Assembly: GCA_964502465.1 (NCBI GenBank)
Contig: CAZCWX010000701.1
Location: 1-8,088 of the forward strand
Source: CAZCWX01 sp964502465
GTDB taxonomy: Bacteria > Desulfobacterota > Binatia > Bin18
DNA: 8,088 nt
Direction: 5' to 3'
The translations under genes and the position numbers were made by a program. Below the pieces are notes generated by a model, which had not been told where the DNA came from, made no database searches, and saw only the letters and a list, made by a program, of their open reading frames with translations. This document shows positions 1 through 6,148 of the stretch, one piece after another. The stretch's first letter is position 1; every line of letters starts with the position of its first letter.

Positions 1-12
1 CGAAGAAGCAAG

Positions 13-88
13 TGTCATTGCGAGCGGAGCGAAGCAATCTTTGCTGAAAAAGAGCTTGCTTCGTCGCCTCCGGCTCCTCGCAATGACA
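13..88. repeat. TGTCATTGCGAG-type intergenic palindromic repeat
   Basis: The 12-mer TGTCATTGCGAG at 13-24 is exactly inverted at 77-88. The similarity continues inward: both arms run into a GGAG...CGAAGCAA core, with a few extra bases in the right arm. The whole unit can fold into a long imperfect hairpin. I recognise it as the dispersed intergenic repeat found in many copies in deltaproteobacterial and related genomes. It has no coding role, and whether it acts in transcription or merely spreads by transposase help is not visible here. Confidence 0.8.
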
Positions 89-207
89 GGGGCTCCCATC
101 TACTCATGAAGTCGGGGAGTTATTAATTTTTTGATCCTAAGGGAATGCCTGCTCGCCGTGCTGCTTACAGCGGTTTGCATTTGTATGAAGAGGTGATTCT
201 TGGGTTT

Positions 208-228
208 CCTCTCCCCTCGTGGGAGAGG
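208..228. repeat. CCTCTCCC/GGGAGAGG intergenic hairpin repeat
   Basis: A perfect 8-bp stem (208-215 with 221-228) encloses the loop CTCGT and is followed by a purine-rich GACAGGGTGAGGGG stretch. This matches the widespread 'ctctcccc...gggagagggacagggtgagggg' class of intergenic repeats in GC-rich bacteria. There is no U-tract, so it is not a convincing terminator. Confidence 0.65.
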
Positions 229-261
229 GACAGGGTGAGGGGAAAAGGAGCGGTAACGAGT

Positions 262-420
262 CTATTCATCCAAACGAAAAGTGCTGTAAGCAGCCAGTAC
301 CACATCCCACACCTGCGGAGTACGTATTTGAGGGGAGCAGAGCGCCGCAACGTCAAATTGCCCTTTCTTAATCTGGTGAACAAGTTCAATCCCGGTAATC
401 GTGATGGCTGCATGATGCCA
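262..420 (-). pseudogene. IS6-like transposase C-terminal remnant
   Basis: The minus-strand frame reads HHAAITITGIELVHQIKKGQ followed by about 30 more residues ending just before a stop at 262. The AAITITGIELVHxIxKGQF pattern resembles the extreme C-terminus of IS6/IS240-type DDE transposases, where a 'GIE.MH.IRKGQ' helix closes the protein. Upstream of residue HH the frame loses similarity, and no DDE triad or DNA-binding part is present, so this is only a scrap. The family call rests on this short motif and is moderate. No clear terminal inverted repeat or target duplication remains. Confidence 0.5.
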
Positions 421-593
421 ATCTCCTGTGGTTTGATTTAGCGTACCGACCCTGCCTCTGCATATGAGTTTTCTCCATGCCGTTTGGTATCTGCGACCGT
501 AACGGGGCGTGAGGTCCAAGGACGGCTGGCCCGCTCCTTTGATGGGAGGTGAATCCCCCAACCCTGACCATCCCCTCGAGGTCCACGCCAACC

Positions 594-716
594 ATGCGCA
601 TCCGAGACGTCTGCCCGCGTTCCACGCCCCTCAAGTATACGGAAATACGGCCACCTTCACAATGGCAAACAGCTGCATCCATGCAAGGCCTGTGGTCGTC
701 AGTTTCGCCTTTGCCT
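594..716 (+). pseudogene. IS1-like transposase zinc-ribbon N-terminal remnant
   Basis: The plus strand begins with ATGCGCATCCGAGACGTCTG, giving MRIRDVCPR. After a frameshift between about 620 and 637 it continues in another frame as IRKYGHLHNGKQLHPCKACG then RQF. C-P-x and the C-x-x-C of 'CKACGRQF' form the zinc ribbon that opens IS1-like transposases ('KYGH.HNGKQ...C..CGRQF'). The remaining ~200 residues with the catalytic domain are absent, so this is a frameshifted, truncated fragment. It is about 350 bp upstream of the P450 gene and was probably left by an old insertion. Confidence 0.6.
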
Positions 717-1068
717 AGCAACCGAGACTCTCTCCTTCTCTTCTGCAAAGAGCGCACGCAACGGAGACCAGGCCAGAACGGGGGCTATATATTACGGCCT
801 CTCAAGTCGCGCAAATTCATGACATAATGGGTTTACATGCCGCTTCATTGGCGAACTTGGACAATCCCTACTTTTGGTGGCACTGAAAGCCTTAAGAAAG
901 CAATGGTTTGGTGTCTCTTGGTACCGCCCTCTCGTCATCAAAAGTGCGAGAGAGCCCGCTTTTGCCCGCTCTCCTCTACCCCTTGTCCCTTTCTCCTCCG
1001 TATGAAACAACGTCCACCAGGACCAGCGAGCGTTGCTCAATGCCAGCATTGTTCAAGGGAAGGGCACA
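717..1068. other. Gene-free leader upstream of the P450 gene
   Basis: I see no supported gene in these 350 bases. The region holds a short AT-rich patch (TATATATTA near 785-793), a pyrimidine-rich stretch around 965-1005 and the ribosome-binding site of the P450 gene. No promoter hexamer pair is convincing. Confidence 0.4.
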
Positions 1069-2259
1069 ATGACCGGGTTCAACTCCTTCGACCGGTTTGA
1101 AAAGACGTTCGATATCGAAGATCCGGCTTTCGCAGAACAGTTCGAGGACGTTCTCGAACACCTTATCACCAAATGCCCCGTGGCCCACAGCGAGGTCGGG
1201 CCCGGCTACCACGTCTTTAATCGCTATAAAGACGTGCGACGCTGCGCAGCGGACTGGCGCACCTTCAGCAGCGCGGACGGCTGGCTGCTGAATCCACCAG
1301 AGGGCAACCTCCCGATTCTGCCAGAGGACTTAGATCCGCCCTATCACACCACATGGCGCCGCGTGTTGAATCCCTTTTTTGATCCTAAGGCAGTAGGTTG
1401 CCTCGAGCCGAGCGCGCGCCGGTACGCCGGCGAGCTGGTGGATCGCTTTGCGCCGCGGGGGTGTTGCGAATACGTGGCGGAGTTCGCCGCCCAGCTGCCG
1501 GGTCTGATATTGTTCCACCACCTCATCCCAGTACCGGTCGACGACCTGCCCACGCTCTTTCACGACATCGATATGTATGCGTTTGGGCCAGGCGACGAGC
1601 GGGCCCCGGCATTCGGCCGCGTGCATGCGTACCTGGAGCAGTTTCTCCAAGCCCGCCGCAAAGAGCCCGCACGGGATGACTTGGTGGATGTGCTGCTCGC
1701 CGGCGTCGAGCGCGAGGGCGAACCCTGTTCCTGGGAGGACAAAGTCCACACCACCCTCGATGTCGTTTTTGGCGGCCTGGCCACAACCACCCATGCAATT
1801 GCCGGCGCCATATACGAACTCGCGACCAAGCCCGCCGCCCGCCAGGAGATCCTGCGGGACCCCGTATGTCTCGCCACGGCAGTAGAGGAAACGGTCCGTC
1901 TCCATGCGCCCGTCGTGGCCGTGGGGCGCACGGCACGCGCCGACGTAGAAGTGAGCGGCGTCGCGGTCAAGGCGGGCGACCGTGTGGCGCTCAACTTTGC
2001 GGCGGCCTCTCGTGATCCCGAGATGTGCGCCAACCCACGGAAATTTAACGTCCATCGTGAGGAGGTGGTGCATACCGCCTTCGGGATCGGCCCTCACCGC
2101 TGCCTCGGCGAACATCTCGCGCGGTTGGAGATCCGGATCGCCATCGAAGAATTCTTAAAGCGGATCCCGGATTTCGAATTAGAGCCGGGCACCCAACCGC
2201 AATACGAAAGCGGCCAGTTGCGCACGATGAAGAATTTGCGCTTGAGGTGGTCTGTCTGA
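1069..2259 (+). CDS. Cytochrome P450
   Basis: This encodes a soluble bacterial-class cytochrome P450 of 396 residues, a heme-thiolate monooxygenase that would use electrons from a ferredoxin/reductase pair not encoded nearby. Visible motifs, in order, are: C-helix HxxxR (H93, R97) for the heme propionates; the I-helix G235-G-L-A-T-T-T241; K-helix ExxR (E274, R277); and the heme-binding FGIGPHRCLG with proximal Cys345. Length is typical of bacterial class I P450s (about 400). I chose ATG 1069 because AAGGGAAGGG lies just upstream; an in-frame ATG at 1033 would add 12 residues but has no such site. The I-helix acid normally preceding the conserved Thr (AGxD/ET) is Ala238, an unusual change at the proton-relay position. 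The substrate cannot be told from sequence. Transcription probably ends at the hairpin at 2385-2420. Confidence 0.95.
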   Translation: MTGFNSFDRFEKTFDIEDPAFAEQFEDVLEHLITKCPVAHSEVGPGYHVFNRYKDVRRCAADWRTFSSADGWLLNPPEGNLPILPEDLDPPYHTTWRRVLNPFFDPKAVGCLEPSARRYAGELVDRFAPRGCCEYVAEFAAQLPGLILFHHLIPVPVDDLPTLFHDIDMYAFGPGDERAPAFGRVHAYLEQFLQARRKEPARDDLVDVLLAGVEREGEPCSWEDKVHTTLDVVFGGLATTTHAIAGAIYELATKPAARQEILRDPVCLATAVEETVRLHAPVVAVGRTARADVEVSGVAVKAGDRVALNFAAASRDPEMCANPRKFNVHREEVVHTAFGIGPHRCLGEHLARLEIRIAIEEFLKRIPDFELEPGTQPQYESGQLRTMKNLRLRWSV

Positions 2260-2384
2260 GCGGTTTTGTCAAGTTGTCGAGAAAAAAACAAAGCTGACCA
2301 TCGGTGTTGAGTCAGATCCGAGCAGTTAGGTAATCAGTTACATAACTCTTCCTCTGCTCCCTAAAGCCGTCGTTCCACTGCTTG

Positions 2385-2420
2385 TCAGGACCCGTTGACA
2401 CGGGTCCTGAACGATTTTTT
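2385..2420 (+). terminator. Factor-independent terminator after P450 gene
   Basis: A perfect 11-bp stem, TCAGGACCCGT (2385-2395) with ACGGGTCCTGA (2400-2410), encloses a TGAC loop and is followed three bases later by six T (2415-2420). Stem strength and T-run orientation fit termination of plus-strand transcription from the P450 gene, 126 bp after its stop. On the minus strand there is no matching T-run, so it would not serve the convergent amidohydrolase gene equally well. Confidence 0.85.
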
Positions 2421-2474
2421 GAACCAGAGAAATAGAGTCGTTTTTAACTGAAAGAGGTATAACATTCCCTCAAT

Positions 2475-3329
2475 CTACCCACCCATGTCAGGCGACCAGT
2501 TGTAAATCTTCGCGAGGGTCCCGCCCATGAGTGCAGAACGCTCTGCCTCCGAGAGCTGGTCCGTGACCCGAAACGCCTCAACGCCTTGCTCGTAGGTCAA
2601 TAAGCCCACGGCCCGGGTCCAGTCGGTGCCCCACAGGCAGCGGTCGAAGCCGAACGCCTCGAAGATCTGGCCCAGCGGCTCCCAGATGTCCGGGTACGGG
2701 AAGGGCTGATGGGACAGGGTACAGGCACCGGAAATCTTAATGGTCACGTTGTCGTAGGCTGCAAGCGAAACCACAGTGGCTAACTCGGCGAACGGGTCTG
2801 GCGGTACGGGGGGAGCGAAAGGTTGGATCAGCCCCACATGATCGACCACCACCTGAGTGTTGGGATGGCGGCGGGCCAAGTCCCGTAAGAGAGCCAGCTT
2901 GCCCCAGCACAACACATTCACCGGAACCCCGGCTTTGGCGCCGGCGGCGAGGATACGATTGAGACCCGGATCGTCCGCGTCGCGTGACCGGGGCGTGAGC
3001 ATGAGACGGGCTCCGACCACCCCCGGTGTCCTTGCCCACTCCGCGATCTCCTCAGCGACCGTTTCCGACCGAGGATCGAAGGGCTTGATCAAGCCGAACC
3101 GGCCCGGATGTTTCGCGTAGACCTCGAGGGCATAGCTGGCATCGTAGCGATACAGCGTGAAGGGCGACACCAGCAACGCCCCATCGACGCCGACCGCGTC
3201 CATCGCTGCCACCATGTCATCGCCGGTGACCTCAGCCGGCCCCGGCAGGAATCCGCTCCACGGACGCTCAGGACGATCCCGCTCGTAGGCATGGACTTGG
3301 GAGTCAATCGTGGGAGTCTGAGTTGCCAT
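2475..3329 (-). CDS. Amidohydrolase_2 family TIM-barrel hydrolase
   Basis: This is a 284-residue single-domain protein of the amidohydrolase_2 (COG3618-like) family, whose members hydrolyse lactones or decarboxylate aromatic acids in a (beta/alpha)8 barrel. Visible signatures are the first-strand D9-S-Q-V-H13, strand-1/2 text VGVDGALLV (47-54), GLIKPFDP (79-86), D163-H164-V-G and the strand-8 G234-T-D236-W. In most relatives the first motif is DxHxH; here the first His is Gln11, which I recall as typical of one subfamily with an 'IDSQVHAYER' start. This suggests a changed or absent metal site. No signal peptide is seen. The start is ATG with GGAAAGGGG about eight bases upstream. The gene is transcribed toward the P450 gene and ends with TAG. 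The substrate is unknown; close homologues are often labelled 2-pyrone-4,6-dicarboxylate hydrolase-like. Confidence 0.9.
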   Translation of the reverse strand: MATQTPTIDSQVHAYERDRPERPWSGFLPGPAEVTGDDMVAAMDAVGVDGALLVSPFTLYRYDASYALEVYAKHPGRFGLIKPFDPRSETVAEEIAEWARTPGVVGARLMLTPRSRDADDPGLNRILAAGAKAGVPVNVLCWGKLALLRDLARRHPNTQVVVDHVGLIQPFAPPVPPDPFAELATVVSLAAYDNVTIKISGACTLSHQPFPYPDIWEPLGQIFEAFGFDRCLWGTDWTRAVGLLTYEQGVEAFRVTDQLSEAERSALMGGTLAKIYNWSPDMGG

Positions 3330-3720
3330 CGTACTTGCCCCTTTCCTAGACCGTCTGAGTATAGGAAATCCCGGTAGGAAGCGAGGCTCTCGCCCTGCCC
3401 CCTCCAGACAGAACGGCTCGTGGACGGGCGTTTAGCCTTAAGAAGAGTTGGGAGACCACCAAGAAGTCGGAGAGGTGGACGCTTTTTAACCGGTTAAGCA
3501 TCTAATATATTTTGATTTTTCGATTACGAGAGACCTTTGCCTCCCCGACTCTTTGGTGTTCTCCTACCGGTCCGTCCCTATCGTACAGGGCGAAAAAACG
3601 CGTCTTCCTGTAGCGTTCGATCCGATAGGAATCATCGGACATGGGTTTTCATGACATACCCCCTGCCCGCTGTATCAAGAGAATTTTTACGTCTGAGGGG
3701 AAAATGCCTAAATCTTGTCC
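3330..3720. other. Divergent intergenic spacer
   Basis: This spacer lies between the start of the amidohydrolase gene and the higBA promoter and carries no supported gene. It contains the perfect 12-bp palindrome TTAACCGGTTAA (3486-3497), followed by an AT-rich tract to about 3525. A small hairpin, TCCGAT (3621-3626) with ATCGGA (3634-3639), is followed by GGGTTTTC. The palindrome could be an operator for the divergent amidohydrolase gene, but nothing here proves it. Confidence 0.4.
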
Positions 3721-3750
3721 TTGACTAAGGATAAAAAACACCCCTATATT
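3721..3750 (+). promoter_or_regulatory. Sigma70-like promoter of the higBA operon
   Basis: TTGACT (3721-3726) and TATATT (3745-3750) lie 18 bp apart, each one base from the sigma70 consensus, and the -10 ends 38 bp before the higB start codon. Just downstream, the imperfect inverted repeat GCTG-TACGTC-CAGC (about 3754-3767) sits where autoregulating HigA operators commonly lie. The operator assignment is inference from position. Confidence 0.65.
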
Positions 3751-3788
3751 TACGCTGTACGTCCAGCATATTTTTGGTAAACTAGTAA

Positions 3789-4073
3789 ATGATCCAAAGC
3801 TACAAGGACAAGAAAACGCAGCGCTTCGCTGAAGGAGAGAGGGTTCAACAATTTGAACCATTTAGACAACAGGCGGAAAAGCGGCTGCGGATTCTGGAAG
3901 CCGCCACCGCGTTGCGTGATCTGGCTCAGTTTCCCGGCAACCGGCTGGAAGCGCTCGCCGGAGACCGAGAAGAGCAGTACAGCATCAGGATCAACAAACA
4001 ATGGCGCATCTGTTTTGAATGGTCGTCCACTTCCGATGGCCCAGAGAAAGTTGAGATTGTCGATTATCATTAG
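3789..4073 (+). CDS. higB: HigB-family toxin (RelE superfamily mRNA interferase)
   Basis: This is a 94-residue toxin of the HigB/RelE fold (plasmid maintenance system killer family), which in characterised systems cleaves mRNA on the ribosome and is neutralised by the HigA protein. The family outline is clear: an N-terminal MIQSYKDKKTQRF, the central helix with RLRILEAAT (32-40), then PGNRLEAL (49-56), G58-D-R, Q63-Y-S-I-R-I-N-x-x-W72-R-I-C-F (63-77) and the ending V-D-Y-H. The 'F/PGxRLExLxGDR...YSIRINxQWRICF' core is the diagnostic HigB stretch and appears complete, so the toxin is likely active. Toxin-before-antitoxin order is characteristic of higBA. A weak GGTAA lies before ATG 3789. The stop overlaps the ribosome-binding site of higA. 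Confidence 0.93.
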   Translation: MIQSYKDKKTQRFAEGERVQQFEPFRQQAEKRLRILEAATALRDLAQFPGNRLEALAGDREEQYSIRINKQWRICFEWSSTSDGPEKVEIVDYH

Positions 4074-4084
4074 GAGCACGACCC

Positions 4085-4393
4085 ATGAGAACACCGATAC
4101 ATCCCGGCAAAATCCTCGCCGATGAACTGGAGGAGATCGGGATTTCCGCCGCCGAGTTGGCGAGGTTGATCGAAGTCCCGGCGAACCGGGTATCACAAAT
4201 CATCGCCGGGAAGCGGGCAATCACGGCGGATACAGCCCTGCGGTTGGGGCAGTATTTTGGCACGGCGGCAGAATTCTGGATGAACCTGCAAAAGATTTAT
4301 GAGCTCGATCTGGCGCGCAAGGAAGCAGGGGGAGCTATCAAACACATTCCGCAACGGCCAAAGGCTGAGACTCCGGCCTTTAATCGTACTTGA
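4085..4393 (+). CDS. higA: HigA-family antitoxin (Xre-type HTH regulator)
   Basis: This is the 102-residue antitoxin partner of the HigB toxin just upstream (11-nt gap). The protein starts with the family hallmark M-R-T-P-I-H-P-G-K-I-L-A-D-E-L. It has a Xre/Cro helix-turn-helix at about residues 20-60 (SAAELARLIEVPANRVSQII, then AGKR and ITADTALRLGQYF) and the trailing EFWMNLQKIYELDLA helix typical of HigA/VapI proteins. In known systems it binds toxin and represses its own promoter, probably here at the site just upstream of higB. AGGAG overlapping the higB TAG gives the ribosome-binding site. The C-terminal 20 residues (RPKAETPAFNRT end) are low-complexity and probably disordered. Confidence 0.94.
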   Translation: MRTPIHPGKILADELEEIGISAAELARLIEVPANRVSQIIAGKRAITADTALRLGQYFGTAAEFWMNLQKIYELDLARKEAGGAIKHIPQRPKAETPAFNRT

Positions 4394-4408
4394 AAAGACA
4401 GGATCGCC

Positions 4409-4990
4409 ATGCGGAAGAAAAAACCGACAGCCGGGGAACGGATGATTGCCGGGGCGAAAAGTGCGCTCGCCTTCGCCAAGGGCGAGCCCGATCATGGCTG
4501 TATCGTTCACTATCCAGAAAAAGGACGGGTGTTCCTGTCTTTTGAAGACATCTGCCTGCGCAACCTGCCGGAGGGGAAATTCTCTCATCGCTGCATCACC
4601 GCCGAAGAGGCGCGGGCGCTTGTGGAACAGGCAAGGCGGGACAACCGCCTGTTATGCGTGTCCGACGATGATCTTTTAGCCCCTTATGAGGAACGGAGCG
4701 CGGAAAAGAATGAAGACCTCTGCCGGGTTTTGACGGAGCATTTCGACATGCCTCTGTCCATCAAGGATTTCATGTCCGCCATGGAGCATGAAGGGGAAAC
4801 CCTGTATTCAACCGCGCCGCTTCAGTGCGTTCAGGTTGAGGGAGAAGACCGGCTGCTGATTGTGACCTGTCATTATTCGATGGAGAGAGGGAGAAAAGGA
4901 GCCTTCCCCGACTTCAAAATCATTCCCGAGTCCGTCGCCTTTCATCTGATCGAAAGCGACGCCGGGACAAAGAGCGTTTCAAACGCATGA
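4409..4990 (+). CDS. Unrecognised 193-aa protein in the higBA operon
   Basis: I do not recognise this 193-residue protein with confidence. It follows higA by 15 nt with AGGA seven bases before ATG 4409, so it is co-transcribed, and its last four bases overlap the next start (ATGA), implying coupling. Three blocks are visible. The first is a basic N-terminal helix (TAGERMIAGAKSALAFAKGE, 7-26) that resembles the lead helix of some small antitoxin/regulator proteins but lacks a helix-turn-helix. The second is a charged middle (62-121) with T-A-E-E-A-R-A-L-V-E-Q-A-R and L-L-C-V-S-D-D-D-L-L. The third is a C-terminal beta-rich part (134-183). Cysteines at 31, 49, 62, 83, 105, 140 and 154 are scattered, with no zinc motif. 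No signal peptide or membrane segment is seen. Being in a toxin-antitoxin operon, it may be an accessory or immunity-type protein, but that is context only. Confidence 0.8.
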   Translation: MRKKKPTAGERMIAGAKSALAFAKGEPDHGCIVHYPEKGRVFLSFEDICLRNLPEGKFSHRCITAEEARALVEQARRDNRLLCVSDDDLLAPYEERSAEKNEDLCRVLTEHFDMPLSIKDFMSAMEHEGETLYSTAPLQCVQVEGEDRLLIVTCHYSMERGRKGAFPDFKIIPESVAFHLIESDAGTKSVSNA

Positions 4991-5232
4991 AACACGAAGA
5001 TTTTTATATCGGTCTTGAGTTTTTTACCGGCGGCGGGAAATGGCGGTGCACGGATATTGGAACGCGGGTCATCGTCGCGATTTCTCTCGAACCCCGGCGG
5101 AGAGTGACTGTCGCCTATGATGAGAGTATTGTCAAGTTAAGACTAACTAAATGTGAAATAGCGCAACATAAGATGCTTAAAAGAAGGAATGATCACAACA
5201 TATTAAGGTGCTGTCAGGGTGTGATCCCTTAA
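4987..5232 (+). CDS. Small conserved protein, 3' end replaced by MITE-like insert
   Basis: The first 47 residues (MKHEDFYIGLEFFTGGGKWR, then CTDIGTRVIVAISLEPRR and VTVAYDES) fit a small conserved bacterial family beginning 'MKHEDF.IG.EF...G..WRCTD.GTR.I.AI'. Its function is unknown to me. From residue 48 on, codons come from a 114-bp inserted element (5128-5241), which supplies a lysine/arginine-rich tail ending in TAA. If the element is removed exactly, the frame runs on through AEWKAEFGCHYGSFRK to TAG at 5290-5292, giving an ancestral product of about 63 residues. The start overlaps the end of the upstream gene (ATGA), so it is the last gene of the higBA operon. The encoded 81-residue protein is probably altered or inactive. 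Confidence 0.65.
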   Translation: MKHEDFYIGLEFFTGGGKWRCTDIGTRVIVAISLEPRRRVTVAYDESIVKLRLTKCEIAQHKMLKRRNDHNILRCCQGVIP

Positions 5233-5241
5233 CTTGACAAT
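5128..5241. mobile_element. 114-bp MITE-like element with 14-bp inverted ends
   Basis: ATTGTCAAGTTAAG (5128-5141) is exactly inverted as CTTAACTTGACAAT (5228-5241). The internal sequence is AT-richer than the flanks and codes for nothing recognisable. The element sits inside a small operon gene, and its length (38 codons) keeps the two gene halves in frame. No obvious direct duplication borders the ends. A transposase using these ends is not in the window; the short size and matching ends suggest a non-autonomous element. Confidence 0.65.
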
Positions 5242-5388
5242 GCCGAGTGGAAAGCGGAGTTCGGATGCCACTACGGGTCTTTCAGGAAATAGGCACTCAT
5301 TCCAGCGGATTAGATAACTGATAAGGAAATTTTTCTTTTCCACGATGTCACCCATCAAATCTAGTCTTCTTGTCGCAGTGCAGAGCGC

Positions 5389-5988
5389 TCAATCTTTGAC
5401 TAACTCTGATGTATTCTTGGCTTTGACAAGGTCAGCGAGTCTCACATATCGCTATCCCTGCGTGAATGCGCTTTGGCGACCACTAGCGGAGCGCACATCA
5501 TTCAATATCGGACCGTCTAGGTGGATGGTTTCCGCAGCATTGGGAGGCGAACAAAAAAAGATTTTTGAAACCGTCCCTTCTTCTCTCCTGTCCTCTCTGA
5601 GGACTTGCTCCACAAACTGTCCCAGATGCCTTTCGTAGCGACCATATTCACACGTCACATTATCTTTGACCTCAAGGATGCGGGCAACCGCAGGATAAAT
5701 TTGACTAGCGGCGTAAAACGCCATGTATTGCACAGGTTGAAACGTACGCCCCGGCTGACAAATATAAGCATGGTACATTTGATACTCTGACCAGGCGTTT
5801 CGAGCCGCTACCGCCACGGTATCCTGGGAAGCGCCAATAAGTTTTTCTTCCCACAGCATGGTTTGTAGTTCCCGCAAAAGAAATGCTTCGCGCTCCGAGA
5901 TGACTTCGGTTTTATCCCCTAGCAGTTCATCAATGGCTTGATCGAGCGCGGCAAAAGGAGCCCAGATGAGCCGTTGAGAGAGCGTCAG
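5389..5988 (-). pseudogene. Unrecognised protein gene with amber codon near its 3' end
   Basis: A minus-strand frame is open from the junction near 5990 down to TAG at 5452-5454. It then continues in frame as RYVRLADLVKAKNTSELVKD to TGA at 5389-5391. The body reads like a genuine protein, with LIWAPFAALDQAIDELLGD, EREAFLLRELQTMLWEEKL, AARNAWSEYQMYHAYI and RTFQPVQYMAFYAASQIYPA followed by VARILEVKDN. The final 'AFTQG-stop-RYVRLADL' strongly suggests a CAG-to-TAG change in 'TQGQRY'. A TTG at 5875 would give 141 residues, but the frame clearly extends upstream, so the true start is lost or uncertain. I cannot name the family. The V-A-R-I-L-E-V-K segment superficially recalls a nuclease strand but is not evidence enough. 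The 5' end abuts an unrelated toxin remnant at about 5990-6060. Confidence 0.55.
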
Positions 5989-6040
5989 CGATCCTGGGGA
6001 GAGGGAAGAGGGAGTAAACTGGGGAGATGAAAATCCATCT

Positions 6041-6148
6041 CCAACTCCCTTTAAGCGGTTGATTTTGCGTGCAGCAGATATTGCAAAAGCACTCCGTGGT
6101 GGTGAATTGCAGGAGGTAGAGGAATATGACGAAAAAGTATCGCAGTAA
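6041..6148 (+). pseudogene. C-terminal remnant of a second HigB-like toxin
   Basis: The frame ending at TAA 6146-6148 reads ADIAKALRGGELQEVEEYDE KVSQ. 'xLAKALxxGELxEV' is the closing motif of the HigB-2/RelE-like toxins (about 110-120 residues) that pair with a small HigA-type regulator, and just such a regulator overlaps it by 23 nt at 6126. The toxin's upstream ~85 residues are absent: codons before about 6060 belong to a junction with the neighbouring minus-strand gene. The left limit given is therefore approximate. This toxin would be inactive. It belongs to a different family branch from the intact HigB at 3789. Confidence 0.6.

Noticed and set aside
1..300. CRISPR array
   Set aside because: The repeats present are inverted hairpins of two different classes, with no regularly spaced direct repeats.
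385..410. GTTCAATCCCGG resembling a tRNA T-arm
   Set aside because: No acceptor, D or anticodon arm fits around it, and it lies inside the IS6-like transposase remnant.
1330..2115. Long minus-strand open frame of 261 codons
   Set aside because: It is antisense to the P450 gene, whose motifs are complete; the open frame reflects the GC-rich codon use of the real gene.
2266..2275. TTGTCAAGTT downstream of the P450 gene, matching the end of the MITE-like element
   Set aside because: Only ten bases match and no inverted partner is nearby; such matches are expected by chance in 8 kb.
4409..4990. 193-aa protein as a DUF1874/anti-CRISPR ring nuclease
   Set aside because: The ITAEEARALVEQAR segment is only loosely similar, and the conserved GHE(A/S)TA motif with the catalytic His is absent.
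5345..5638. Plus-strand 97-codon open frame
   Set aside because: It lies opposite a minus-strand frame whose protein text is far more natural, and has no ribosome-binding site.
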